From VGBV01 sp963813725 (GTDB lineage Bacteria; Actinomycetota; Thermoleophilia; Solirubrobacterales; 70-9), in assembly GCA_963813725.1 (NCBI GenBank), contig CAWFAI010000010.1, positions 113,669 to 177,668 on the forward strand: DNA of 64,000 nt, in the 5' to 3' direction. Of this stretch, positions 50,370 to 59,213 are shown in pieces (position 1 is the stretch's first letter; each line of letters opens with the position of its first letter). A program made the translations under genes and the position numbers. The notes below the pieces were generated by a model. The model searched no databases, was not told the origin of the DNA, and was given only the letters and a program-made list of their open reading frames with translations.

Positions 50370-50855
50370 GTGAGCGAGAAATCCAGCCCCGACGGCCCTG
50401 ACGACACGGTAGACGCCCTCGCCTCGGCCGACGCCGGCGAGCTCGCCGCGTTGGCGAGCCAGATCAGCGACGAGGACCTAGCCGCCGCGATGGCCGACGC
50501 CGAGACCCGCAAGAAGATCCTCGACACGATCTTCGGCCGCATGGCCGATCACACCGACCCCGCCCAGATCGCCGGCGTGGACGAGGTCGTCCACTTCAAG
50601 ATCACGGACGCCCCCGGCGGAGGTGAGGACCTCTACGAGGCCGTGATCAAGGACGGCACGGTCACCGTCAACCACTCCCCCACCACCGACTCGCCCAAGC
50701 TCACCGTGACCGCCGACCCCGTCCCCTTCCTGAAGCTCGTCACCGGCCAGGAGTCCGGCCCTGCCCTGTTCATGAAGGGCGAGCTGAAGATCGAGGGCGA
50801 CCTGATGTTCGCCACCCGCCTGACGAGCTTCTTCCGCATCCCGAGCGCCGCCTAG
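50370..50855 (+). CDS. SCP-2 sterol-transfer family protein
   Basis: 161 residues. GTG start with GGAGG upstream. After an acidic, alanine-rich N-terminus (TVDALASADAGELAALASQI) comes an SCP-2 fold: VDEVVHFKITDAPGGGEDLY, EAVIKDGTVTVNHSPTTDSP and KLTVTADPVPFLKLVTGQES, ending in PALFMKGELKIEGDLMFATR. SCP-2 proteins hold lipid or sterol ligands in a cavity. Next to a BVMO and TetR this suggests steroid or terpenoid ketone metabolism. It is divergent from TetR and likely shares its operators. Confidence 0.88.
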   Translation: MSEKSSPDGPDDTVDALASADAGELAALASQISDEDLAAAMADAETRKKILDTIFGRMADHTDPAQIAGVDEVVHFKITDAPGGGEDLYEAVIKDGTVTVNHSPTTDSPKLTVTADPVPFLKLVTGQESGPALFMKGELKIEGDLMFATRLTSFFRIPSAA

Positions 50856-50897
50856 CGCTCCCGCAAAGTTTGGCCCTACTTGGGGGCCCTCTCCCCA

Positions 50898-50926
50898 GAG
50901 GCCGGCGTCAGGAAGACGCCGGCCTC
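50898..50926 (+). terminator. Strong hairpin terminator of the SCP-2 gene
   Basis: Perfect 12-bp stem GAGGCCGGCGTC (50898-50909) with GACGCCGGCCTC (50915-50926), loop AGGAA, then GCTCGTT, 43 bases after the stop at 50855. Confidence 0.85.
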
Positions 50927-50989
50927 GCTCGTTCTGGGTGGACGGGGCGATCGCCCAACTAGTTTCCGGCCCTGGTTCCTTAGGTTCGC

Positions 50990-51411
50990 GTGGCTTCGAA
51001 GCGACCGAAGAGCAGGCTCGCCCCGGCCGACCCGTTGAAGCGCGAGATCCAATCCGCCTTCGATGAGGACTCGGCCGACGACCGCTACCGCACCGGCCAC
51101 GGCCGCTTCGACGGCTGCGGCTACGTCGGCGCCGAGGCCTACTTCCACCTCGCCGGCGGCAAGGAGTCCGGGCTGCGGTCGATGCAGCTCACCTACCGCG
51201 GCAGGAGCCGCTGGTGGCTCGAGGACGCCGAGGGCCGGGTCATCGACCTCGCGCTGGCGCCCCGCGAGACCTCCGCGCTTCCCCTACCACCGCGGCCAGC
51301 CCCCGCCGGTTCCGCTGGACCCCAGCCGGGATCTCGCGCGCTGCCCAGGCCTTGGTCGAGCGCCTGGGCGGGCCAAAGGACAAGGCTCAGGCTGGACGCA
51401 ACAAGGTGTGA
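50990..51411 (+). CDS. Hypothetical protein (two frameshifts)
   Basis: About 139 residues when repaired. The first part, ASKRPKSRLAPADPLKREIQ and YRTGHGRFDGCGYVGAEAYF, is intact, with YRGRSRWWLEDAEGRVIDLA. Breaks near 51280 and 51310 hide RFPYHRGQP and RRFRWTPAGISRAAQALVER; the final is LGGPKDKAQAGRNKV. The arginine, glycine and tryptophan pattern (GRFDGCG; RSRWW) is unusual; I do not recognise a family. The GTG at 50990 is supported by conserved downstream reading. It converges on the aldo/keto reductase gene. Confidence 0.5.
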
Positions 51412-51413
51412 CG

Positions 51414-52414
51414 CTAGCGGTGCTTGACGCCTTCCTTGGCGAAGCCCGCGAGCCGCGGCTCGGTGACCACGACGTCCTCGAGCGCCTCGTCGATCGCCGC
51501 CAGGGTGTCTTCTGAGAGCTCGATCCCCGACGCGGCGGCGTTCGACGTCACCTGCTCGGGCTTGCTGGCGCCGATGATCGCCGAGGCGACGTTCTCCTCG
51601 CGCAGGATCCAGGCGAGCGCCAGCTGCGCCATCGAGAGGCCCGGCTTCATCCGCGACCGGCTTCAGCCCCTGCACCGCCTCCAGCACCGGGTCGGCCAGG
51701 TAGCGCTCCATCGCCCATCCCATCTCGTCGCTGGTCGCGCGCGAGTCCTCGGGATGCTCCTCGCCCGGCTCGTACTTGCCGGTCAGCACCCCCTGACCCA
51801 GCGGCGACCAGACGATCTGGCTGATCCCGTTGCGCCGGCAGACGTCGAACACCTCGGCCTCGGGGGAGCGCCAGATCATGTTGTACTGCGGCTGCGAGCT
51901 GACGAACTTCGCCGCACCCTCCACATCGAGCCCGGCCTGGATCTGCTCGGGGGTCCACTCGCTGAAGCCGATGTAGCGCACCTTCCCGGACTCGACCGCC
52001 GCCGTCAGCGCCTCCATCGTCTCCTCGATCGGGGTCTCGGTGTCGAAGCGGTGGCACTGGTAGAGGTCGACGTAGTCGGTCTGCAGCCGCTTCAGCGAGG
52101 CGTCGAGCTGCTTCTCGATCTGCGCCTTGCTGAGCCCGCGCTCCTCCCCCTTCTCGTCCATCGGGAAGAAGACCTTGGTCGCGAGGATGAACTCCTCGCG
52201 CTTGAAGTCGCTGAGGATCTCGCCCCAGGCCTCCTCGGCCGCCCCCTGCCCGTAGACGTTCGCGGTGTCGAAGAAGTTGATCCCCTCGTCGAAGGCCCGC
52301 CGGGTGCAGGCCTCGGTCGTGGTCCTGCTCCACCCCACCCGCGTAGGTGAGCCAGGAGCCGAGGGAGATCTCCGAGACCTCGAGGTCGGAGTCGCCGAGC
52401 GTGCGGTACTTCAT
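51414..52414 (-). CDS. Aldo/keto reductase, potassium-channel-beta type (two frameshifts)
   Basis: About 330 residues when repaired. It starts KYRTLGDSDLEVSEISLGSW, then, after a shift near 52330, continues FDEGINFFDTANVYGQGAAE with the D and Y of the tetrad, FILATKVFFP (K), and DLYQCHRFDTETPIEETMEA (H). After a break near 51655, SMAQLALAWILREENVASAI and IGASKPEQVTSNAAASGIEL follow. NADPH-dependent reduction of aldehydes or ketones; the family also includes Kv-beta-like and YghZ proteins. ATG at 52414 with TAAGGT 6 bases upstream (52421-52426). Confidence 0.88.
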
Positions 52415-52426
52415 TGGCCGACCTTA

Positions 52427-52467
52427 CCCGCCCGGGGTCCCCTGCAACCCCACAAACCCCGGGCGGG
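52427..52467 (-). terminator. Hairpin terminator of the DUF11-RTX gene
   Basis: CCCGCCCGGGG (52427-52437) and CCCCGGGCGGG (52457-52467), perfect 11-bp arms around a 19-base loop, just downstream of the stop at 52484 on the reverse strand and just before the next gene's TAAGGT hexamer. Confidence 0.65.
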
Positions 52468-52483
52468 AAGATTGGTCAGCGCG

Positions 52484-53376
52484 CTACGGGCAGCGGCTCA
52501 GGGCGTCGCGGCCTGCGCCGCCCTTGCAGTTGTCCCGCTGTCGACCGCCATTCAGCGTGTCGTTGCCGCGCTGTCCCCTGAGCTTGTCGCGGCCGGACTT
52601 GCCCTTCAGGTTGTCCCCGCCGGTTCCGCCGATGAGGCGGTCGCGGCCGGGCCCGCCGATGGCCGTGTCGGCGCTGGAACCGCCGAACACGGTGTCGGGG
52701 CCGCGGTCGGCGCAGATCAGGTCACTGCCGCCGTTGCCGAAGATGCGATCACCGCCGGCGAACCCGCGGATCACGTCGGGGCCAGCGGTCCCGACCAGGG
52801 TGTCGTTGCCCCCGGTGCCCGAGATCGTCGGCGCGGCGCAGCTGGCCTGGCCTTGCCCTTGCCCTTGCCCTTCTTCTTGGGGGCGGCGGGCTTCTTGTTG
52901 ATCACCGTCGACTCGGTGTCCGAGTTGTTCGCCGCGTTCGTGTCGTCGACGCTCGTGAGGGTGGCCGTGTTGCTCGCCGTGCCCTGCTTCTTCGCCTTGA
53001 CCACGATCGCGACGGTCACAGTGGCGCCGGTGTTCACCTGGCCCAGCGCGCAGGAGATGTCCCTGCCCGTCCGGGCACAGTCCCCGGCCGTCGTCGACAT
53101 CGAGACGAAGTCGACGCTCGAGGGGAGCGTGTCGGCCACGGAGACGCCCGTGGCGTCGTTCGCGCCCGCGTTCGCGACCTGGATCGTGTAGGTGAAGTTG
53201 CTGTCCTGCGTGACCGGGTCCGCGCTGTCGCTCTTGGTCAGCACGAGATCGGTCGGGCCGGGAACGGCCGATGCCCAAGCGGGCAGCAGCACCGCGAGCG
53301 CGATCAGAGTCGCGGTCGCGACCAGCGCCCAACTTGCGCGTCGCCTGCCGTCCAGACCAGCTGTTGCGCTTTTCAT
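52484..53376 (-). CDS. Secreted DUF11 plus RTX-repeat protein (one frameshift)
   Basis: About 297 residues when repaired. Signal peptide SWALVATATLIALAVLLPAW and ASAVPG, then one DUF11 domain (DLVLTKSDSADPVTQDSNFT, VADTLPSSVDFVSMSTTAGD, TASNTATLTSVDDTNAANNS) of the Ig-like surface type. A lysine/glycine linker (KKKGKGKGKA) leads, after a break near 52850, to about eight RTX repeats (GTGGNDTLVGTAGPDVIRGF, GNGGSDLICADRGPDTVFGG, GGTGGDNLKGKSGRDKLRGQ). Ends NCKGGAGRDALSRCP with two cysteines like the other RTX protein. Probably cell-surface with calcium. No secretion genes nearby. Confidence 0.85.
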
Positions 53377-53559
53377 CTGTTCTCTCCTTGGTAGTGCGGG
53401 CCGCTTCCTGCGACCCGGTCCCGTGGTGGAATCAGCCCTCCCCGCTGGCTTCCGGCGGAATCCGACCTTTCACACCTCAAGAGCGCCCGCAGCGACCCCG
53501 GGGTTACGCATATGCCGGGGTTACCGGGTAGGAGGCCGGGAAATAGGGTCACCACCGCC

Positions 53560-54839
53560 GTGAACGCGACAGACGACACGGGCTTCGGCGTCGAGCATCT
53601 CCCCTACGGGGTGGTCTCGCGCTTCGGAGCTGAGCCTCGGCCCGCGGTGCGAATCGGCGACCGGGCGCTGGAGCTGGCGCCACTGGCCGCGGCGGGACTG
53701 CTCGATGAAGTGGCAGTGGAGCATGAGGCGCTGTCGAGGGCGCTGGACGCGCCGACGCTCAACCCCCTGCTCGAGCTGGGACCGACCGCCTGGTCGTCAC
53801 TCCGCGCCCGGCTGGCGGACCTGCTTGGCGATGCGAACGCCGGGCTCGCGGGTACGGAGCTTGCCGACCGCGCGCTGGTGTCGCTGGACGAGGTCGAAAC
53901 CGCGCTCCCGATCGAGGTCGCCGACTACGTCGACTTCTACTCCTCGCTCGAGCACGCCTCCAACGTCGGCGGCCTGATCCGCCCCGACGGCGATCCGCTG
54001 TTCCCGAACTGGCGCCACCTGCCGGTCGGCTACCACGGGCGCGCGGGGTCGGTGGTCGCGAGCGGCACACCGGTCCGCCGGCCGCAGGGTCAGAGCCCGC
54101 CCGCCGAGCCAGGCGGGCCGCCGGGCTTCGGCCCCGAGCGGCTGTTGGACTTCGAGCTCGAGCTCGGCTTCGTCACCGGCCCGGGCCTCGCCCCCGGCGA
54201 GCCGGTGACGCCCGACCGAGCTGGCCGAGCCACGTGTTCGGCTTCGCGCTGGTCAACGACTGGAGCGCCCGCTCGATCCAGGCCTGGGAGTACCAGCCGC
54301 TCGGCCCCTTCCTGAGCAAGTCCTTCGCGACCTCGCTCGCGACCTGGATCACGCCGCTGGAGGCGCTCGAGCCCTTCCGCGTCGAGGGCCCGCCCAGGAG
54401 CCGCGAGCCCCCGGAGTACCTGCGCAGCGACGAGCCCTGGGCGCTCGACCTCGACCTGGAGGTGGCGCTGGTCCCGGCCGGATCAGGCGACGAGCAGGTG
54501 ATCAGCCGCACCAACTCCCGCCTCCTCTACTGGAGCCCCGCCCAGCAGCTCGCCCACGCCACGATCCACGGGGCCGAGGTCCGCGCCGGCGACCTCTACG
54601 CCTCGGGCACGATCTCGGGCTCGGAGCCCGGCACCCAGGGCTGCCTGCTCGAGCTGACCCGCCTGGGACAGGAGCCGCTGCAGCTGGAGGGCGGCGCCGA
54701 GCGCGCCTTCCTCGAGGACGGCGACGAGGTGATCCTGCGTGGCCGCGGCGCCCCCGGCGAGGGACGCCCCAACGTCACCCTCGCCGAGGTGCGCGGCCGA
54801 ATCGTGCCCGTCCCCGCGGCGCAACAGCCACCCGGATAG
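53560..54839 (+). CDS. fahA: Fumarylacetoacetase (one frameshift)
   Basis: About 427 residues when repaired. It hydrolyses fumarylacetoacetate to fumarate and acetoacetate, the last step of tyrosine breakdown. N-terminal SH3-like part: GFGVEHLPYGVVSRFG; active-site parts ADYVDFYSSLEHASNVG (D/E ligands), LPVGYHGRAGSVVASGTPV and, after the break near 54222, FGFALVNDWSARSIQAWEYQ with FLSKSFATSLATWITPLEAL. GTG at 53560 is the first in-frame start near homology. Convergent with hmgA and hppD, so all three tyrosine steps lie in 3.6 kb; maleylacetoacetate isomerase is not in the window. Confidence 0.92.
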
Positions 54840-54845
54840 CGTCCG

Positions 54846-56049
54846 CTACCCGGTCGTGCTCTGCGCCACGGGCGCGGGCTCACCCTCCCGCCAGGAGTAG
54901 GCGTAGCTCGGGTCGTCCAGGTCCCGGGCGAAGGTGGTCAGCTTCAGCGGGGCGAACGTGTCCCACATCACCGCCAGCTCCTCGGTGCGGCGCGCGCCGA
55001 GCGTCTTCTCGACCAGGCCCGGCTGCGGCCCGTGCGGCAGGCCCGAGGGGTGCACGGTGACCGAGCCGACCTCGATCCCCTTGCGCGAGCCGAAGTCGCC
55101 GGAGACGTAGTAGATGATCTCCTCGGACTGCAGGTTCGAGTGGTGGTAGGGCAGCGCGATCGCCTGCGGGTCGTAGTCGAGCTCGCGCGGGCAGAACGAG
55201 CAGACCACGAAGTTCGGGCCCTGGAACGTCTGGTGGATCGGCGGCGGCAGGTGGAACCGCCCCGTGCGCGGCTCGAAGTCGTGCACGTTGAAGGTGTAGG
55301 GGTAGACGTAGCCGTCCCAGCCGACGACGTCGAGCGGGTGGTAGTCGAGCGTGTAGCGCTGCAGCCCGCCCCGGACCCGCGCGATCACCTCGTACTCACC
55401 GCCCTCGCGGTGGGTGACCAGGTCGGCCGGCGGGTGCATGTCGCGGTGGCTGAACGGCGCCGACTCCAGCAGCTGCCCGTAGCGGTTGCGGTAGCGGTTC
55501 GGCGTCTCGATCTCGCCCGGCGTGTGCAGCACCAGCATCAGCTGGTCGGGGTCGTCGAAGCGGAAGCGGTAGGTGGTCCCGTGCGGGATCACGATGTAGT
55601 CGTGCTCGCGGTAGGGGAGCGTGCCGAAGATCGTCTCCAGCTCGCCCGAGCCGCGGTGGATGAAGAGCAGCTCGTCGCCCTCGCCGTTGCGGTAGAAGGC
55701 CTCGGCCTCCTCGGCGGGGCGGCAGATCGAGACCTCGAGGTCCTTGTTCCACATCATGCAGCGGCGCCCCGTGAGCGGATCGCCCTCGACGGGGATGCCG
55801 CCGGTCTCCAGGTGGCGGTGGACGTGGGCGTCCGGGATCCACTCCTCGTGCTCGATCGGGGTGAACTCGCCGGCATCGGAGATCCGGCAGGGCGACTCGA
55901 CGTGGTAGAGGATCGACTCGTTGCCCGGAGAAGCCCTCGAAGCCCATCACCTCTTCGACCAGCAGGCGTCCGCTGCCGTTGCCCGAGCCGTTCTCCCTGA
56001 ACTGGCTGTGCCGCTTGGGCGGGATCTGGCCGAGTTGGTGGTACCTCAT
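54846..56049 (-). CDS. hmgA: Homogentisate 1,2-dioxygenase (one frameshift)
   Basis: About 401 residues when repaired. It opens homogentisate to maleylacetoacetate with non-heme iron. The start MRYHQLGQIPPKRHSQFREN is typical of the bacterial short group, and after a break near 55928 the rest continues NESILYHVESPC and beyond. Segments VIPHGTTYRFRFDDPDQLML, VVGWDGYVYPYTFNVHDFEP, ALPYHHSNLQSEEIIYYVSG and HPSGLPHGPQPGLVEKTLGA carry the iron ligands and substrate loop. ATG overlaps the hppD stop (ATGA), so the two are translated together. Ends 6 bases from the fahA end, which is convergent. Confidence 0.93.
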
Positions 56050-57190
56050 AGGTTGCCTCTCCTTTCCTGCTCTCGCTCGATCGCCTCGAACAGAGCCTTG
56101 AAGTTGCCCTCGCCGAAGCCGCGGGCGCCGTGGCGCTCGATCACCTCGAGGAACAGGGTCGGGCGGTCGCCCAGCGGCTTCGTGAAGATCTGCAGCAGGT
56201 AGCCCTCGTCGTCGCGGTCGGCGAGGATGCCGAGCTCGCTCAGGTCGTCCAGGTCCTCGTCGATCTCGCCGATCCGCTCGGGCAGCTCCTCGTAGTAGCT
56301 GCCCGGGGTGACGAGGAAGCGGACCCCGCGCTCCTGCAGCGCGCGCACGGTGGCGACGATGTCGGTGGTGGCGAGCGCGATGTGCTGGACGCCGGGGCCG
56401 CCGTGGAACTCGAGGTACTCCTCGATCTGCGACTTGCGCTCGCCCTCGGCCGGCTCGTTGATCGGGAACTTGATGCGGCCGTTGCCATCGGCCATCACCT
56501 TCGACATCAGCGCCGAGTACTCGGTCGAGATGTCCTCGTCGGTGAAGCGGATCATCTCGGTGAAGCCGAAGACGCGCTCGTAGTAGCCGACCCACTCCTC
56601 CATGCGCCCGAGCTCGACGTTGCCGACGACGTGGTCGATGCCGGCGAACATGCCCTCGTCGTCGCCGTCGCTCGGCGGGCTGGAAGCCCGGCAGGAAGGC
56701 GCCCTCGTAGCCGTCGCGCTCGACGAAGGTGTGGACGGTCTCGCCGTAGGTGGCGATCGAGGACATCTTCACCTCGCCGCTCTCGTCGGACTCGGTGTGC
56801 GGCTCCTGGAGTCCGCGGGCGCCGCGGCGGACGGCCACGCGGTAGGCCTCCTCGGCGTCGGGCACGGACAGGCGCCACGATCTTGACGCCGTCTCCGTGG
56901 TCGGACAGGTGGCGGGCGATCTCCGAGCCGCCGTGGAGTGGCGCGGTCAGCAGAAAGCGGATCCGGCCCTGCTCGACGACGCGGGAGGAGCGGTCGCGCG
57001 TCCCCGTCTCCAGCCCCGCGAACGCGGTCTCGCGGAAGCCGAGGGCGTGGGTGAAGAAATGGGCGGCCTGGACGGCGTTGCCGACGTAGAGCTCGATGTG
57101 GTCGATGCCCAGCAGCGGCATCTCGTCGTGCTTGGGGACGGGCGGGGTCGCGGTCCGCAGCCCCGTGTCCTGCGCCGTCTTCACTTCCAT
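56046..57190 (-). CDS. hppD: 4-Hydroxyphenylpyruvate dioxygenase (two frameshifts)
   Basis: About 382 residues when repaired. It turns 4-hydroxyphenylpyruvate into homogentisate. Iron ligands: H in LLGIDHIELYVGNAVQAAHF, H in GGPGVQHIALATTDIVATVR and E in TLFLEVIERHGARGFGEGNF. N-terminal VOC-like half and C-terminal catalytic half are both seen. Breaks near 56873 and 56672 shift the middle (LSVPDAEEAYRVAVRRGARG is in another frame). ATG at 57190 with AAGGAGG 6 bases upstream. Overlaps hmgA by 4 bases. Divergent from an AsnC-type gene that probably controls both. Confidence 0.93.
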
Positions 57191-57220
57191 CGCGATCCTC
57201 CTTGCGCGCCTACCCTCATC

Positions 57221-57235
57221 TTGTTTATGATTACC
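57221..57235. promoter_or_regulatory. AT-rich core of the hppD/AsnC divergent promoter region
   Basis: TTGTTTATGATTACC is the only AT-rich spot between the two genes and includes TATGAT (57226-57231), a good -10 for the AsnC gene. It is a likely place for the AsnC/Lrp regulator to bind. Confidence 0.35.
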
Positions 57236-57285
57236 CTGTGAAGACGGCTACTGCAACCGCGATTCGTTGCGTCATCGGCCTGAAT

Positions 57286-57768
57286 ATGGCGATTACCGAC
57301 GAAACCGACGAGCAGATCGTTGCGCTGCTGCGCCAGAACGCCCGCTCGTCCTTCCAGGAGATCGGCGAGCGGGTCTCGCTCTCGGCCCCCGCCGTGAAGC
57401 GCCGCGTCGACCGGCTCGAGGCCGACGGCGTGATCCGCGGCTACACCGCCACCGTCGAGCCGACCGCCTTCGGCTGGCACAGCCACGCCTTCGTCGAGCT
57501 CTTCTGCGAGGGCAAGATGTCGGGCCCCGAGGTCAGCGCCGCGGTCTCGAAGCTCCCCGAGGTGGAGGGCGCCTACACGATCGCCGGAGCCCCCAGCGCG
57601 ATCCTGCACGTGCGCGCCACCGACACCCAGCACCTCGAGCAGGCGCTGGAGCGGATCCGCGAGACCCCGGGCGTGATCCGCACCGAGACCCAGGTCGTGC
57701 TCTCCACCCTGTTCGAGCGGCCGGTCAGCAACGGCCGCGTCGCGCCCGCCAAGAAGCGCAGGCGCTGA
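57286..57768 (+). CDS. Lrp/AsnC family transcriptional regulator
   Basis: 160 residues. HTH (TDETDEQIVALLRQNARSSF, QEIGERVSLSAPAVKRRVDR, LEADGVIRGYTATVEP) and RAM domain (HAFVELFCEGKMSGPEVSAA, VSKLPEVEGAYTIAGAPSAI, HVRATDTQHLEQALERIRET). Divergent from hppD-hmgA; by analogy with HpdR-like regulators it probably responds to tyrosine or a breakdown product and activates or represses both. An earlier GTG at 57238 gives a 16-residue extension and cannot be excluded. A basic tail (VAPAKKRRR) ends it. Confidence 0.9.
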   Translation: MAITDETDEQIVALLRQNARSSFQEIGERVSLSAPAVKRRVDRLEADGVIRGYTATVEPTAFGWHSHAFVELFCEGKMSGPEVSAAVSKLPEVEGAYTIAGAPSAILHVRATDTQHLEQALERIRETPGVIRTETQVVLSTLFERPVSNGRVAPAKKRRR

Positions 57769-57788
57769 AAACGGGTAGAGGAGCGGAG

Positions 57789-59213
57789 ATGGCCGACCAA
57801 GTCAGCGACCTCAAGCTCCAGCACCTGGTCGAGCTCTCCAAGCTCGGCGACGGCTGCGCCGAGCTCGAATCGCAGATCGAGGACTGGCTGGGTGAGCACG
57901 ACGTCGTCTTCGACGGTCACACGATCCCGTTCGTACTGATGCCCCACTTCGTCAGCCCGGGCCAGGTGCGGCGGGTGCGCCGCGCGGTCGAGTCGCTCTG
58001 CTCCGTGCTCAACCGCTTCTGCGAGGCCTATCCCGATGACGGGCGCCTGCAGGAGGAGCTGGCGCTGCCGGGCTTCGAGGACTCGCTGGTGCGGGTCGGC
58101 CCCGGGTACCCCGGCCCGCTCCGCATCTGCCGGCTCGACGCCTTCCTCGCCGGCCAGCAGGTCAAGTTCCTCGAGTTCAACGCCGATTCGCCGGCGGGAA
58201 TCGGCTACACCGACGTGCTGCACGAGGGGCTGCGGCAGGCGATCGCGCTGCCGGGGGTCGACCGCGAGTTCGACACCGCCTATGAGCCGATGCTGCCGCT
58301 GCTCGTCGGGACCCTGCTCGACGCCTACCGGGAGATGCGCGCGGCGCGCGCGGGCGGGCCCGAGCTCCCCGAGACCCCGCGGCTGGCCCTGGTCGACGTC
58401 CCCGGCAGCCCCTCGATCCCCGAGTTCCGGATCATCTGCGCCGCCGCGGCCGAGGCCGGGGTCGAGGCGATCCACCTCACCACCGACGAGCTCTCCTACG
58501 ACGGCTCGGTGCTCCGCGCCGGCGGCGAGCCCGTCCAGCTCGTCTACCGCCGAGCCCTGGTCGACGACCTCACCGAGGGCGACCTGACCGCCGCCTACCG
58601 GGACGGCGCCGCCTGCGTCGTCAACCCGCCGCGGGCCCGGGTCGCCAACAACAAGAAGCTGATGGCGCTGCTCGACGATCCCCGCTTCGCCCACCTGGTC
58701 GAGCCGCGCGAGGCCGAGGTGATCGCGGCGACGATTCCCTGGACCCGGGTGCTGCGACCGGGCCGGGTCACCTACGGGCAGTGGACGATCGATCTGCTCG
58801 ACTTCGTCTCCGACAACCGCGCCCGGCTGGTGCTGAAGCCGGCCTCGGAGCACGGCGGCCACGGCGTCGCGCTGGGGATGGAGACCGAGCAGGACGCCTG
58901 GGATCGGATCATCTCCGAGCAGGCCGAGTCCGGCGATTTCATCGTCCAGGAGTACGTCCCGGTGCCCGAGGAGATGTTCCCGACGGTCGAGGACGGCCAC
59001 GTGCAGATGCGCCTCAAGCGCTTCAACATCAACCCGTTCGCGATCGGCGGGCGCTACGCGGGGATGATCACCCGGATCTCCGACCAGGCGGTGATCAACG
59101 TCTCGGCCGGGGGCGGGCTGCTGCCCAGCGTGGTCGGCCGCCACAAGCGGCGTTTGCTCGCCGAGCCCGACGGGGATCAGGAGGAGGGAGCGAGAGATGA
59201 AACTCGGGCCTGA
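57789..59213 (+). CDS. Circularly permuted ATP-grasp protein, glutathionylspermidine-synthase-like
   Basis: 474 residues, intact. Features of circularly permuted ATP-grasp/GSP-synthase folds: VKFLEFNADSPAGIGYTDVL, then LALVDVPGSPSIPEFRIICA, NPPRARVANNKKLMALLDD, ATP-binding core ARLVLKPASEHGGHGVALGM, DFIVQEYVPVPEEMFPTVED and metal-loop RFNINPFAIGGRYAGMITRI. These enzymes join a carboxylate with an amine by way of an acyl phosphate. No cysteine protease partner as in GSP synthase. It is followed, with a 17-base overlap, by a ferritin-like protein gene, so both are made together. Product unknown. ATG 20 bases after the AsnC stop with GGAG. Confidence 0.8.
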   Translation: MADQVSDLKLQHLVELSKLGDGCAELESQIEDWLGEHDVVFDGHTIPFVLMPHFVSPGQVRRVRRAVESLCSVLNRFCEAYPDDGRLQEELALPGFEDSLVRVGPGYPGPLRICRLDAFLAGQQVKFLEFNADSPAGIGYTDVLHEGLRQAIALPGVDREFDTAYEPMLPLLVGTLLDAYREMRAARAGGPELPETPRLALVDVPGSPSIPEFRIICAAAAEAGVEAIHLTTDELSYDGSVLRAGGEPVQLVYRRALVDDLTEGDLTAAYRDGAACVVNPPRARVANNKKLMALLDDPRFAHLVEPREAEVIAATIPWTRVLRPGRVTYGQWTIDLLDFVSDNRARLVLKPASEHGGHGVALGMETEQDAWDRIISEQAESGDFIVQEYVPVPEEMFPTVEDGHVQMRLKRFNINPFAIGGRYAGMITRISDQAVINVSAGGGLLPSVVGRHKRRLLAEPDGDQEEGARDETRA

